Of a DNA stretch of 64,000 bases, positions 36,723-46,261 are shown piece by piece. Position 1 is the first letter of the stretch; every line of letters begins with the position of its first letter. Made by a program: the position numbers and the translations under genes. The notes under the pieces were generated by a model. The model did not search any database and was not told where the DNA came from. It saw only the letters and a list, made by a program, of their open reading frames with translations. The stretch is from Chitinophaga deserti (GTDB lineage: Bacteria; Bacteroidota; Bacteroidia; Chitinophagales; Chitinophagaceae). The stretch covers positions 315,136 through 379,135 of the forward strand of contig NZ_QFFK01000006.1 of NCBI RefSeq assembly GCF_003149455.1, given 5' to 3'.

Positions 36723-37736
36723 TTAATCCTCCGCTTCCATACAGCCCCAGGCGGCCCAGTTGTCGTTTTGTAAACCCGCGACAGACAAATTTCCCTCTCC
36801 CAGCATCTTTACCTGCTTAAGCAGGGGCTTGTCCAATACCAGCTCAATGTCTTTCCATCGCTGGATGGTGCCGGCAAGGAAGGCACTGTCGCAGGGCATG
36901 CGGCTGCCGGGAGGCATGGCGGCTGAAGCTTTCGCATAATGCTGAACCCTGGCGTTAAAGAGCCGGGCAACGGCTTTGGTCATTACCAGCCCGTATATAT
37001 TTGCCTGTATTTCACATTGGGTCCTGCTTTTTTCAGTTGCCAGGTGCAGGGCATTGCGCAGGTCATCCATCGCATGCCCCAGCTCATGTGCGCCTACAAA
37101 GTAATAACGGTGGGTGAGTGCGGCCTTTTCAATATTCGCTTCATAAATATTGCCGGCTTTACAGGCGGTTTTATACAACATGATCACCCGCTGCTCTGGC
37201 AGGTATTCTCCATGCAGCACATAATTCCCGGACGACCGCTTTTCAGGCTTAAACTGCCAGTCTTTCACATGATAGAATACATTGATCATCTTCTTTTGCA
37301 CATCGTCCAGACGATCATATGGCGTTGATTCCGCCTCTTCCAGTGGCAGGAGCAGCAGCTGGTGTTTAATCCGTTCCCCGTACCAGGCTATCGCCTGCTG
37401 ATCCGGGAAAGGTAACTGGCTGATGGCTGCCTGAAAGGTGCTTTGCTGAAACAGGTCTTTACAATGTTCGTATTGCCTGTTCACGGAAAAGATGCCGAAC
37501 AGCAGCTGCTCCGGAAGGGGAGCGCTGTATTCCGTGGAAGTAGAAGGAGTATGCATGCTTTCTGCCACTGTAGGGCATGCCAGCAGGTATTCGTTGAGGG
37601 CGATAACTGCCAGATCATCGCTCAGTAACTTTTTGCGGTATAACTTCTTCACACTGGTTTTAAAGCAGTGCGGGGAATTGCAGGCAACTGAATAACTGGT
37701 GGCTGCCAGTAACAGGCATAACAGATAGCGGTGCAT
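36723..37736 (-). CDS. Exported HExxH-containing predicted metalloprotease
   Basis: 337 residues with a signal peptide ending in SYSVAC, possibly a weak lipobox (Cys19). The zinc-binding motif HELGH is at 217-221, with a plausible third ligand Glu242 in CEIQANIYGL (the gluzincin ExxAN pattern). The rest is not assigned to a family. It is the last gene of an operon with an exported beta-rich protein (16 bp upstream) and a papain-like protease. Confidence 0.7.
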   Translation of the reverse strand: MHRYLLCLLLAATSYSVACNSPHCFKTSVKKLYRKKLLSDDLAVIALNEYLLACPTVAESMHTPSTSTEYSAPLPEQLLFGIFSVNRQYEHCKDLFQQSTFQAAISQLPFPDQQAIAWYGERIKHQLLLLPLEEAESTPYDRLDDVQKKMINVFYHVKDWQFKPEKRSSGNYVLHGEYLPEQRVIMLYKTACKAGNIYEANIEKAALTHRYYFVGAHELGHAMDDLRNALHLATEKSRTQCEIQANIYGLVMTKAVARLFNARVQHYAKASAAMPPGSRMPCDSAFLAGTIQRWKDIELVLDKPLLKQVKMLGEGNLSVAGLQNDNWAAWGCMEAED

Positions 37737-37752
37737 AACTCCTTCTTTTGAT

Positions 37753-38526
37753 TTATTTGGATACGTTGTAATCCAGCGCTACGCGGAACTGCCCATCGTT
37801 CAGTGTAGGCACGTTCTGGCCGGTTACGGCTTTGAAATAAGACAGTTTGATGTTCACCTTGTTTTTGATGAGGATGCCCAGTTCTAATTTAGGGCCGGAG
37901 GGTAACTGGTTTACTTTTTCGCCGAAGTAAGATTTGAGGTCGTCTTTCGCCATGCTCATGATGGCATACCGTGCCTGTACCCAGAAGATACCGCCTTCTT
38001 CATATCCCGCATCTGCTTCCCAGGCGCCTGTCTGGAAAACCAGTCCGCCTTCAAAGAACCCCATGGGGCGGATCTGACCATCGTTGGTAAGGGAATCGCG
38101 GCCGGTTACCAGTTTGGCGCCCAGCTGGGAGGTAAACCGTAAGCTGGTAATGGCAGATTCGGAGGCGTATAATTTAGCGTAGAAGTTGGTGGAAAGGTTC
38201 ATTAAACCGCCGGTGCTGTTGATCATGCTCAGTACGGTGCTTTTATTGATCTTTTCAGAACCGATATCGCCGTTGGTGGCGCCTACCAGTAAATACACGG
38301 GGAGGTAAAAGCCTTTATGCTCGCCGATGTTTATTTTCAGGGCCTGGGCAGAGGCCTGAACCTGTCCTGCAAAGCCATAATCGAGCAGTCCTTTACCGAA
38401 CAGTTCGAGATTCTTTTCTGAACCGGCTCCGGCTTTCGGGCTGCCGGTATACACTTCCACGTTTTGCGCGTTGGAGAACAAGGCGATGCCGAGGGAAAGG
38501 CATCCCAATAAGAGTGTCTTTTTCAT
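37753..38526 (-). CDS. Exported beta-rich protein of unknown function
   Basis: 257 residues with a clear signal peptide (MKKTLLLGCL...FSNAQ). The sequence is made of alternating polar and hydrophobic strands and may be a small outer-membrane or periplasmic barrel. No domain is recognised. It lies between the two predicted protease genes with gaps of 35 and 16 bp, so they share an operon. Confidence 0.6.
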   Translation of the reverse strand: MKKTLLLGCLSLGIALFSNAQNVEVYTGSPKAGAGSEKNLELFGKGLLDYGFAGQVQASAQALKINIGEHKGFYLPVYLLVGATNGDIGSEKINKSTVLSMINSTGGLMNLSTNFYAKLYASESAITSLRFTSQLGAKLVTGRDSLTNDGQIRPMGFFEGGLVFQTGAWEADAGYEEGGIFWVQARYAIMSMAKDDLKSYFGEKVNQLPSGPKLELGILIKNKVNIKLSYFKAVTGQNVPTLNDGQFRVALDYNVSK

Positions 38527-38561
38527 GAAGTACAGGAGTTTGATGGATTGTGATGAAAGCG

Positions 38562-39317
38562 TTATAAAGTCATATTAAAACTGTGACGGATCAGCTTGAG
38601 CATGTCTGCATATTTAACCCATGCAAAACCCTGATCGTTCCCCCAGTTGGTGTAGTTATTTTTTACAAGGAAAGCGCCTCCTTCCAGGTGATCGTCGTAC
38701 CCAACTATACATACCACATGATTGGCAGATGCATTTTCCATGGTATAGCCTTCGGGGAATTGTACCAGCTTCTCCCGGTTACTGATGAAGAACCCGGTTT
38801 GAAGAATGGCGGTAACTACCGGAACTTTCTGATCCAACGATGATTTGATGGCGCTGATGTGCGTGGCGGAAGGCGTGTTTATATCACCAATCTCTTTATA
38901 GGAAGCGATGCGGAAAAGGGGCTGGTTCCTTTGTGCCTGTTTCTGTTTGGCGCAGTCGCAATTGTGCGGGAACTGTTGCTGCGTAACTGTGCCTGTTTGC
39001 TGCAATACATGCAGTGCCATGTCGGCGGTAACATGCTTGCCGCAACGGTTGAAGAGCCTTTGGAAGAATGGTTTGCTGGCCTTCATTTTAGAAGCAACAA
39101 ATCCATAGGAGAATATCCTGAAGTCAGGATCGGACTGCCGGTATCCTTTGGCGGCATTGTATTGGGTGGACAGGGCGGTATAGACAGGTGCGTAGGATGC
39201 GCAGGTTGCCCTCCACTGGCCTTCCTTATCCGGACAGTGCGGTCTGAGCGTTACGGTTTGCGCCTGTGTGGCAGAAATAACAGTAAGGAAAGAAGTAATC
39301 AGGAGTGCGAATTTCAT
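38562..39317 (-). CDS. Exported papain-like (C1) cysteine peptidase
   Basis: 251 residues with a signal peptide (MKFALLITSF...ATQAQ). The catalytic elements are visible: oxyanion Gln34 and nucleophile Cys39 in GQWRATCASY, His200 in NHVVCIVGYDDH, and Asn220 in VKNNYTNWGNDQG (papain has KNSWG here). There is no pro-domain, unlike classical cathepsins. It is the first gene of the operon 39317-36723. Confidence 0.8.
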   Translation of the reverse strand: MKFALLITSFLTVISATQAQTVTLRPHCPDKEGQWRATCASYAPVYTALSTQYNAAKGYRQSDPDFRIFSYGFVASKMKASKPFFQRLFNRCGKHVTADMALHVLQQTGTVTQQQFPHNCDCAKQKQAQRNQPLFRIASYKEIGDINTPSATHISAIKSSLDQKVPVVTAILQTGFFISNREKLVQFPEGYTMENASANHVVCIVGYDDHLEGGAFLVKNNYTNWGNDQGFAWVKYADMLKLIRHSFNMTL

Positions 39318-39417
39318 ATGGCAGCAATTATAGGGACATCTTAGGGGTTGATTCCGGTATCCATACCGGGGACTCTGGCATCGGCCACAAATATAATTAC
39401 TACGCTGAATTAAGCAA

Positions 39418-40128
39418 CTATATTTTGGCCATGGCTTCCTGCTTCAGGTCCTGGGGCATCTTTTCTATGGCATAACGCAAAGCGGTGCGCGGCATCTCTT
39501 TCCTGTGCTGCAAAACGAACCGGAACACTTTCTCCTCGTGTTTCTCTGCGGCACATTTTAACAGCCATCCATAACCTTTACGCACCATATCATCTTCATC
39601 CTGCAGCAGGAGGGTGGCAATATGGAGGGATTCCTGCAGCATCAGTCCTTTCCGGGCGGGAACAATGAGCGATACTGCCGCGGCTCTCCGTACCCAGCGG
39701 TTCTTCGATATAGCCCACTTATCCATTACCGGAAGTAATGCAGGGAAACGCATCAGCATTTCGCCAATGGTATGATTGCAGAAGGTATCACAGGCGGCCC
39801 AGTTGGTTACATAATTAAAGAGCCATTTCTCAAACAGTTTGAAATCTGCCTGCACGAATTCTTTCCGGCGGGAGTAGGATAAATCGCAGGCGATGAGGGT
39901 TTCTTCCATGTACCCCGACTGCCACAGTGTTTCACAAACTGCGAAGGCTTCCGCTTTGGGTTCCTGCTTCAGGGCTTTCAAAAAAGGTTTGGCAATGGCC
40001 TTTGTGGCGGCGGATTTAACGCCATATGTCTTAATATCTTCTTTAAAGAATCTACGTGCGGTATCCTGTCCGGCGGGAGTACCTGCGGCGCGGAGGTCTT
40101 GTTGCAATTGTTCGGTGAGCGGGGACAT
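39418..40128 (-). CDS. DNA alkylation repair protein (AlkD-like, HEAT repeats)
   Basis: 236 residues from the ATG at 40128; a TTG at 40134 is an alternative. It is all-helical, with HEAT-like repeats such as EKWLFNYVTNWAACDTFCNH and WAISKNRWVRRAAAVSLIVPAR. In the AlkD family the DxW motif and the central basic face bind DNA, and 3- and 7-alkyl purines are excised. It is divergent from an acetyltransferase. Confidence 0.9.
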   Translation of the reverse strand: MSPLTEQLQQDLRAAGTPAGQDTARRFFKEDIKTYGVKSAATKAIAKPFLKALKQEPKAEAFAVCETLWQSGYMEETLIACDLSYSRRKEFVQADFKLFEKWLFNYVTNWAACDTFCNHTIGEMLMRFPALLPVMDKWAISKNRWVRRAAAVSLIVPARKGLMLQESLHIATLLLQDEDDMVRKGYGWLLKCAAEKHEEKVFRFVLQHRKEMPRTALRYAIEKMPQDLKQEAMAKI

Positions 40129-40175
40129 GGCCAAATATACGTTTTCTTACCGCCGGGGACAAAGGGTGATTGGTG

Positions 40176-40183
40176 TACTTTTG
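40176..40183 (+). promoter_or_regulatory. -7 box close to the start codon (probably leaderless)
   Basis: TACTTTTG ends 4 bases before the ATG at 40188. With a start point 4-8 bases downstream, the mRNA would begin at or next to the AUG. Confidence 0.55.
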
Positions 40184-40187
40184 CCGC

Positions 40188-40658
40188 ATGCACGCTCCTG
40201 AACAGATAAGCCTGCGGCCCGCAGTGCCAGCAGATCTCCCTGCAATGCTCAGCCTCTTCCGGGCGGCTATTCTGACTGCCGGAACGGCGGATTATTCTCC
40301 TAAACAACTGGCCGCCTGGGCTTCTTCTGCCGATGATGTGCCGCGCTGGGAAGGGTACCTGCGGGATCTTGATGTAATCGTGGCCGTAGTGGATGGATGC
40401 ATAGCGGGGTTCGGGGCGCTGAAGGCACCTGCGCATATTGAGCTGATGTATGTGCACCCGGATTATCACCGTAGGGGAGTGGCCGGCAAGCTGATGGAGG
40501 CGCTCCTTGCGAAAACGGAAGGCCCGGTAACGGCCCATGTCAGTAAAACGGCCCGGCCTTTCTTTGAGCGGCAGGGCTTTATCGTTGTGGAAGCTTTATT
40601 TCCCGAACGACAGGGAATTGTGATCTCCAATTACAGCATGCGCAGGGCTAACTGGTAG
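40188..40658 (+). CDS. GNAT-family N-acetyltransferase
   Basis: 156 residues from the ATG at 40188; the six-codon extension upstream covers the -7 box. The acetyl-CoA loop is YHRRGVAGKLMEALL, preceded by HIELMYVHP and followed by PFFERQGFIVVE. It probably lacks a 5' leader. The substrate is unknown. Confidence 0.9.
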   Translation: MHAPEQISLRPAVPADLPAMLSLFRAAILTAGTADYSPKQLAAWASSADDVPRWEGYLRDLDVIVAVVDGCIAGFGALKAPAHIELMYVHPDYHRRGVAGKLMEALLAKTEGPVTAHVSKTARPFFERQGFIVVEALFPERQGIVISNYSMRRANW

Positions 40659-40785
40659 AACTACTTACGTAAGTATTTACATTTCGCGGCTGGGAAAGTA
40701 CAGTTCGACTACCTGCTTACGCTTTTCGCGGTAAAGCCATGTTCTTTCATCGCCTCAAGGGATAGCTTTGCTGAAAACCCCCAGC

Positions 40786-42177
40786 ATGAAAAGCTTCATA
40801 ATCCCCATGTGTCTCCTCCTGATGACCATGGCTTGTTCTAAGAAAAAAGGCCCGGGAGATGACGGGCCTGGTTCCAAAACTCCGCCGGAACGTTCTCCCA
40901 TACAGGCGGCCCGTGGCGCCACTACCGGGGCGGCCATTACTGCTTCCATCGGAGCTGCGGGAGGCACGCTGAGTTCTGCGGATGGTAAAATTACCATCAC
41001 TGTTCCGGCAGGGGCCGTTACTGCGGCAACCACTTTCAGTATTCAGCCTGTAGCAAATACGCTCCGCCCGGGCGATGATGCTTCGATGCCTTCATACCGG
41101 GTATTGCCTGAGAATGTCACTTTTGCCAAACCTATATCGGTGAAGATGAAGTACGATCCCGCCAAGCTGACAACCGGGGCAGAAAGTAGTGCACGCATGG
41201 CTTATCAGACTGCGGACGGGAAATGGAAATCAGCCCGCGCCACCCTCGATATGACTGCGAAGACACTCACTGCGGAGGTTACTCACTTCTGTGATTTCTG
41301 TTTTTACGATCAGTTTCAGTTGTTTTGCGACAAAGCAACGCTCGGTAAAGGGGAAGTATCCAGGCTGAGTGTGGGCGTAATCGGAGTGAAAGAAGAAACG
41401 AATGAATTGCTATCGCCCGTAGAAGGTGAGGTACTGGAACAGGTATATGGCCAAACCGGAAAATTCTATCGGGACATTAGTGGGGTCGAAGTCCTTTCTA
41501 TAAAGAACTGGAGGATTGTTCAGGGAGGAGGAAAAATTGTTCCGAATGGCAATGTATGGCTGATGGAAGGGAATGCTAATTATACCGCACCAGATAATAT
41601 ACCACAAATACAGACTGCCATCATAGAAGTTACGTTGCAGGGCCTGAAAGGTATCCCTGACCCTGGCGCGCCTGGAGGTATGCGCCCGATGGGAACCCTC
41701 ATTATGCGGAAAGAGATTAAACTTATGCCGGAAGGTTTCATCACATTGCGATATGACGGCGCGGATCATACCTTTACAGATGGTCTTACAGGACAGGTGA
41801 ATGGCGGCCTTACAGGAATCGCGGGCAATCTCAATAACGGAGAAATGGGTATTGCAATCAATGTAGGCAGCAGTACGGCGGGAGCTTTTTCCTGCGAGAA
41901 TCCGCAGGCCAATAATGGTAAGGCAAGCATCACATGGGCATATAAGAAAGGTAACAACCCTGTATTTGCCAGTAGTATGTATTGTGTGGAAGAAGGCGGG
42001 GCAGGCATTCCAAAATATTCCGGTGGTACGGTAAAGATCCCGTATATCGGTATTGTGGGGGATTACATAGAAGGGGAGTTTAACGGAACACTCTATGAGG
42101 CAAGAGCCACTTCAGAAAATTGTGAGTTCGACAGTAAACAGGTATCTATCCGCTTCCGCGTGAAACGAATCCTCTGA
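40786..42177 (+). CDS. Lipoprotein with ZU5-like beta-domain (paralogue of 23808-25079)
   Basis: 463 residues from the ATG at 40786 (lipoprotein signal MTMAC, Cys17). After a Gly/Pro-rich linker, residues about 50-130 carry GAAGGTLSSADGKITITVP and VPAGAVTAATTFSIQPV, the same module as the other lipoprotein. The C-terminal half includes FCDFCFYDQFQLFCD and later beta-strands with no known domain. A terminator follows at 42196-42229. Confidence 0.6.
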   Translation: MKSFIIPMCLLLMTMACSKKKGPGDDGPGSKTPPERSPIQAARGATTGAAITASIGAAGGTLSSADGKITITVPAGAVTAATTFSIQPVANTLRPGDDASMPSYRVLPENVTFAKPISVKMKYDPAKLTTGAESSARMAYQTADGKWKSARATLDMTAKTLTAEVTHFCDFCFYDQFQLFCDKATLGKGEVSRLSVGVIGVKEETNELLSPVEGEVLEQVYGQTGKFYRDISGVEVLSIKNWRIVQGGGKIVPNGNVWLMEGNANYTAPDNIPQIQTAIIEVTLQGLKGIPDPGAPGGMRPMGTLIMRKEIKLMPEGFITLRYDGADHTFTDGLTGQVNGGLTGIAGNLNNGEMGIAINVGSSTAGAFSCENPQANNGKASITWAYKKGNNPVFASSMYCVEEGGAGIPKYSGGTVKIPYIGIVGDYIEGEFNGTLYEARATSENCEFDSKQVSIRFRVKRIL

Positions 42178-42195
42178 TAAATTTGCATACATGAA

Positions 42196-42229
42196 AAAGC
42201 CCGTCCAGGTACATACCGGGACGGGCTTT
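42196..42229. terminator. Bidirectional terminator
   Basis: AAAGCCCGTCC and GGGACGGGCTTT flank a short loop. It separates the convergent lipoprotein and FKBP genes. Confidence 0.88.
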
Positions 42230-42245
42230 CTTAATTTCTTGACGC

Positions 42246-42680
42246 TTAGCTGATACCCAGCAGCTCCACTTCGAAGATAAGGGTGCTGTTAGCACCGATC
42301 TGGGCGCTCACCTGGCGGTCGCCATATCCAAGGTCGGCAGGGATGAAGAAGCGCCATTTGCTGCCCTGGGGCATCAATTGGAGGCCTTCCGTCCATCCCT
42401 TGATCACCATGTTCAGGGGGAAGGTGGCTGGCTGGCCGCGTTGTACCGAGCTGTCGAACACCGTACCATCGATAAGGGTACCATGGTAGTGGCAGGTTAC
42501 TTTACTGGTGGCGGAGGGCTTGGGGCCGGTGCCTTCGGTAATAATCTCGTATTGTAAACCGCTGGGAAGTGCTGTAACGCCTGGCTTGTCTTTGTTGGTT
42601 GCAAGAAAGTCCTGGCCGGCCTTCAGGTTAGCGGCTGATTTTTCATTTTTCATTTGAAAGAGTTTATCTGCAATGCCCAT
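42246..42680 (-). CDS. FKBP-type peptidyl-prolyl cis-trans isomerase
   Basis: 144 residues. A short N-terminal helix segment precedes the FKBP domain at about 40-144 (VTCHYHGTLIDGTVFDSS; PLNMVIKGWTEGLQLMPQGS; FIPADLGYGDR). There is no signal peptide, so it is probably cytoplasmic. Confidence 0.95.
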   Translation of the reverse strand: MGIADKLFQMKNEKSAANLKAGQDFLATNKDKPGVTALPSGLQYEIITEGTGPKPSATSKVTCHYHGTLIDGTVFDSSVQRGQPATFPLNMVIKGWTEGLQLMPQGSKWRFFIPADLGYGDRQVSAQIGANSTLIFEVELLGIS

Positions 42681-42732
42681 ATCTGGATTGATTTGGGGGC
42701 AAAGTTACGATATTCGGTTAAAACGACGATCG

Positions 42733-43542
42733 TCAGCTCCATCCGAAGTAATGGGAGAGGATGTTAACCAGCACGCCGGAAGTGATATCTTTCGCCATAC
42801 TGCTATTGTGGTATTTCATTACCATTTGGGTAATCCAGCTGTCTGCCCGCGGGCCTAATTCCCTGTTCGCATGGTTGGGTTGTTCCATGGCAAGTATTGC
42901 TTTCAGGGCTTCAATGTCTGCCTGTGCGATTCCACGCTGTGCAAGGGCATTCCCGAGCTGTTCGGTCCTGTTGGTGATGGGGCCGTTGCTGCTATTGTCG
43001 GTAGAGAAATTATTAACCCTTGCACCCGGGCTATTATGGATCTCATTATTGATATTATGCATGTTTTCAATTTTTATAGCACCATTCTCGAAGCGTGCTT
43101 CGAATACCCTTGTATCAGATTCCAGTGACTCGGATATAGCATTGTATAGTTGTTCAATGCCATACTCATCAGTGCTGTAGATATTTTTATGTGATCCGGA
43201 GTTCATTTCCATGGTTACACCATAAAGTTGTTTCTTCATTCTTTCCATAATGCCGAATACTATTAAAAGTCCGAACGGAATGGCAATAATGAGGCCCAGC
43301 TGGCCAAGAAAGTAAGAAAGGAGAATGCCGAGGCCGAGAAGCACCATTTGAACCTGGCTGATCCGGAAAGTGCGTTCTATATTGTAGATATAGACGCTGG
43401 AGATATTCTGTCTTAGTACAGTTTTACCACCCCAGGAGATAGTGTTTTTCCCGAAACGGAAGCCGCCTACGTAAGATACAGGCTGGCTGAGGGCAGAACC
43501 GGTGAGGGACTGGCCGGAAGGGTTGGTTTGAAATGGAAACAT
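42733..43542 (-). CDS. Membrane protein with DUF6232-like domain
   Basis: 269 residues. The N-terminal beta-rich part (GGFRFGKNTISWGGKTVLRQ; ISSVYIYNIERTF) resembles DUF6232. Two hydrophobic spans at about 66-98 follow, then a strand region (YGVTMEMNSGSHKNIYSTDE). The C-terminal 110 residues are Asn/Ser-rich and then helical, without a recognised domain. The function is unknown. Confidence 0.6.
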   Translation of the reverse strand: MFPFQTNPSGQSLTGSALSQPVSYVGGFRFGKNTISWGGKTVLRQNISSVYIYNIERTFRISQVQMVLLGLGILLSYFLGQLGLIIAIPFGLLIVFGIMERMKKQLYGVTMEMNSGSHKNIYSTDEYGIEQLYNAISESLESDTRVFEARFENGAIKIENMHNINNEIHNSPGARVNNFSTDNSSNGPITNRTEQLGNALAQRGIAQADIEALKAILAMEQPNHANRELGPRADSWITQMVMKYHNSSMAKDITSGVLVNILSHYFGWS

Positions 43543-43731
43543 GCTGTAGTGATTTTTGTCTTGTTTTAATGAGTGGCTTTACACGGGAATGGGTGAAAAA
43601 ATGCAGGTGATTTAGGGGAATCTCGAATAATCTGCGTCCTTCCCTTGCCGGGCCGTTCATATTAATTTGACTTTGCCGGACCGGAATAATTCCTAATTTG
43701 GCCAACAGGCATAAACCCTTAGATCAATTTT

Positions 43732-46191
43732 ATGGACTCAAGAAGAGAATTTCTCCGGAAGGCCGCATTGCTCTCAGGAGCAGGCGGGCTTGCCAACATA
43801 CTCCCGGAGACCATCCAGCGGGCGATGGCAATCAATCCCGCCCCCGGCAGCTCTTACCTCGATGCGGAACATATCGTGTTCCTCATGCAGGAAAACCGCT
43901 CCTTCGATCACTGCTTCGGCACCCTCAAAGGCGTTCGCGGATTCAACGACCCCCGGGCCGTTAAAACCCCCAATGGCGCCAACGTACTCTTCCAGCCGGA
44001 TAAAGACGGTAACCACATCCCGCCCTTCCGGATGGATATAAAAGACACCAAAGCCACCTGGATGAGCGCCCTCCCGCATGGCTGGAGCGATCAGGTAGAT
44101 GCGCGCAACCACGGCAAATACGACCGCTGGGTACCCATCAAACGCTCCGGGCACAAAGAATACGGCAAAGTACCCATGACCATGGGTTACTACAACCGGG
44201 AAGATATTCCCTTCTATTACGCCCTGGCCGACGCATTTACCGTGTGCGACCAGCATTTCTGTTCCTCCCTCACCGGCACCACGCCCAACCGCCTCTACTT
44301 CTGGACCGGCACCATCCGTGAAAAAATGGACGCCGCCTCCAAAGCCAACGTCTGGAACTCCGATGTGGATTACGGTGAGCAGGCCCACTGGAAAACATAC
44401 CCTGAAGTGCTGGAAGAAAACGGCGTTTCCTGGAAAATATACCAGAACGAGATCAGCGTAGGCGTAGGCCTTGAAGGTGAAGGCGATGCCTGGCTGGCCA
44501 ACTTCACTGATAACCCCATTGAGTGGTTCTCCCAATACCATGTGGAATATCACGAACCGCACCTGGCTTACCTCCGGAAGATGCAGGCAGAGCTGCCCGG
44601 CCGCCTTGCGGAAATGGATAAGAAACTGGCGGAACTGACGGCAGGCAGTAAAGAGCATACCGACCTCGAAAAGCGCCTTAAAAGCGCCCGTAACCGCCAG
44701 CAGCAGATTAAAACCACCCTCGAAAAGGTAGCAGCCACTCCTTTCAGCGCCCTGCCTGAAAGAGAGCAGCAACTGCATAAGAAAGCCTTTACCACCAATA
44801 TCGGCGACCCCGATTATCATAAACTGGATACCCTGCAGTACAAAGACGGGGAAACCGAACGGGAAGTACAGCTGCCCAAAGGCGATGTGCTCCACCAGCT
44901 CCGCCAGGACGTAAAGAATGGTCAGCTGCCCGCAGTATCCTGGGTAGTGGCGCCGGAAAACTTCTCCGACCATCCAGGGGCGCCCTGGTATGGCGCCTGG
45001 TACCTCTCTGAAGTGATGGACATCCTCACCAGCAACCCGGAAGTATGGAAGAAAACCATTTTCGTACTCACCTATGATGAAAACGATGGCTACTTCGATC
45101 ACGTACCGCCGTTTACCGCCCCCGATCCCTCACGGCCGGAAACCGGTAAAACATCCGCTGGTATCGATACTTCCCATGAATGGGTATCCCGCACCGCACA
45201 GCGGAAGTGGGACAGCGATATCCGCGAAAGCTCTATCGGACTGGGCTACCGTGTGCCCATGGTAATAGCATCGCCCTGGTCGCGCGGCGGGTATGTAAAC
45301 TCCCAGGTGTTTGATCATACCTCTAACCTCCAGTTCCTTGAAGTGTGGCTGGGTCATAAGCTGAAAAAGCAAATGACCTGTGAGAACATCACCGCTTGGC
45401 GCCGCGCCGTTTGCGGGGATCTTACTTCGGTGTTCCGTCCGTATAACGGGGAGAAGATCGCTTCACCGGCATCTATCGAACGCGAAGCTTTTATCGAAAC
45501 GATCCATAACGCCAAATTCAAAGCGCCCCCTGCTAATTTCACCCTGCTGAAAGGGGAGATCAAAGATCCGCAACGCTACCTGCCCCTGCAGGAAAAGGGC
45601 ATCCGCCCCGCCTGTGCCATTCCCTATGAGCTGTATGCCCATGTGGAACCCACAGCTGATGGTCTGCACCTTACCCTCGAATCGGGCAATAAGTTATTTG
45701 GTAAGAAGTCGGCCGGAGGTGCCTTCAATGTGTATGGGAAAGATATGTACAACCGCGCTTATGCAGTAAACGCCGGTGCGAAGGTAGAAGATGTATGGGG
45801 GGCGGATCTGTTCCCCGGGGGAGACTATGACCTCGCTGTATATGGCCCTAATGGCTTTTACCGCGGGTTTAAGGGTAAAGCGGGTAAGTTCCCGGAGAAG
45901 TTCTCCTGCAAGCTGGTCTATAAGAAAGACCAGGTGCAACTGGTATACAGGAATCAGGGCGCAAGCAATGTAACCGTGCAGGTGAAGGATGCATATCATC
46001 AGTCAGATGAAAAGGTTAAGACTATTAAACCGGGCAGTTCAGTTACGGTGGATCACCTCACCCTGAACTCTCATGGCTGGTACGACCTCAGTGTTACCCT
46101 TAACGGCGGAGCAGCAGTGCTGCAATTTGCCGGGCATGTGGAAACAGGGAAGGAGAGCTTTAGCGATCCTGTAATGGGCGGAGTGATGTAA
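43732..46191 (+). CDS. Phospholipase C, phosphocholine-specific, Tat-like signal
   Basis: 819 residues. It begins with a Tat-type signal (SRREFLRKAALLSGAGG). The phosphoesterase (PF04185) domain is at about 45-560, with the starting motif HIVFLMQENRSFDHCFGTLKG and ETYPEVLEENGVSWKIYQ-like segments. The C-terminal quarter resembles the two DUF756 beta-domains of this enzyme family. It should hydrolyse phosphatidylcholine or related lipids outside the cytoplasm. A terminator follows. Confidence 0.93.
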   Translation: MDSRREFLRKAALLSGAGGLANILPETIQRAMAINPAPGSSYLDAEHIVFLMQENRSFDHCFGTLKGVRGFNDPRAVKTPNGANVLFQPDKDGNHIPPFRMDIKDTKATWMSALPHGWSDQVDARNHGKYDRWVPIKRSGHKEYGKVPMTMGYYNREDIPFYYALADAFTVCDQHFCSSLTGTTPNRLYFWTGTIREKMDAASKANVWNSDVDYGEQAHWKTYPEVLEENGVSWKIYQNEISVGVGLEGEGDAWLANFTDNPIEWFSQYHVEYHEPHLAYLRKMQAELPGRLAEMDKKLAELTAGSKEHTDLEKRLKSARNRQQQIKTTLEKVAATPFSALPEREQQLHKKAFTTNIGDPDYHKLDTLQYKDGETEREVQLPKGDVLHQLRQDVKNGQLPAVSWVVAPENFSDHPGAPWYGAWYLSEVMDILTSNPEVWKKTIFVLTYDENDGYFDHVPPFTAPDPSRPETGKTSAGIDTSHEWVSRTAQRKWDSDIRESSIGLGYRVPMVIASPWSRGGYVNSQVFDHTSNLQFLEVWLGHKLKKQMTCENITAWRRAVCGDLTSVFRPYNGEKIASPASIEREAFIETIHNAKFKAPPANFTLLKGEIKDPQRYLPLQEKGIRPACAIPYELYAHVEPTADGLHLTLESGNKLFGKKSAGGAFNVYGKDMYNRAYAVNAGAKVEDVWGADLFPGGDYDLAVYGPNGFYRGFKGKAGKFPEKFSCKLVYKKDQVQLVYRNQGASNVTVQVKDAYHQSDEKVKTIKPGSSVTVDHLTLNSHGWYDLSVTLNGGAAVLQFAGHVETGKESFSDPVMGGVM

Positions 46192-46213
46192 TCACGAATT
46201 GTTATTCAATAAG

Positions 46214-46244
46214 AAAGCCGGTGCATTGATTGCGCCGGCTTTTT
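46214..46244. terminator. Bidirectional terminator
   Basis: AAAGCCGGTGC, a 7-nt loop, GCGCCGGC and a T-run. It lies between the convergent phospholipase and YdeI-like genes. Confidence 0.85.
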
Positions 46245-46261
46245 GCATATATACGGTAACG

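Noticed and set aside
43774..45102. 442-residue open frame on the minus strand
   Set aside because: It is antisense to the phospholipase C gene, without homology.
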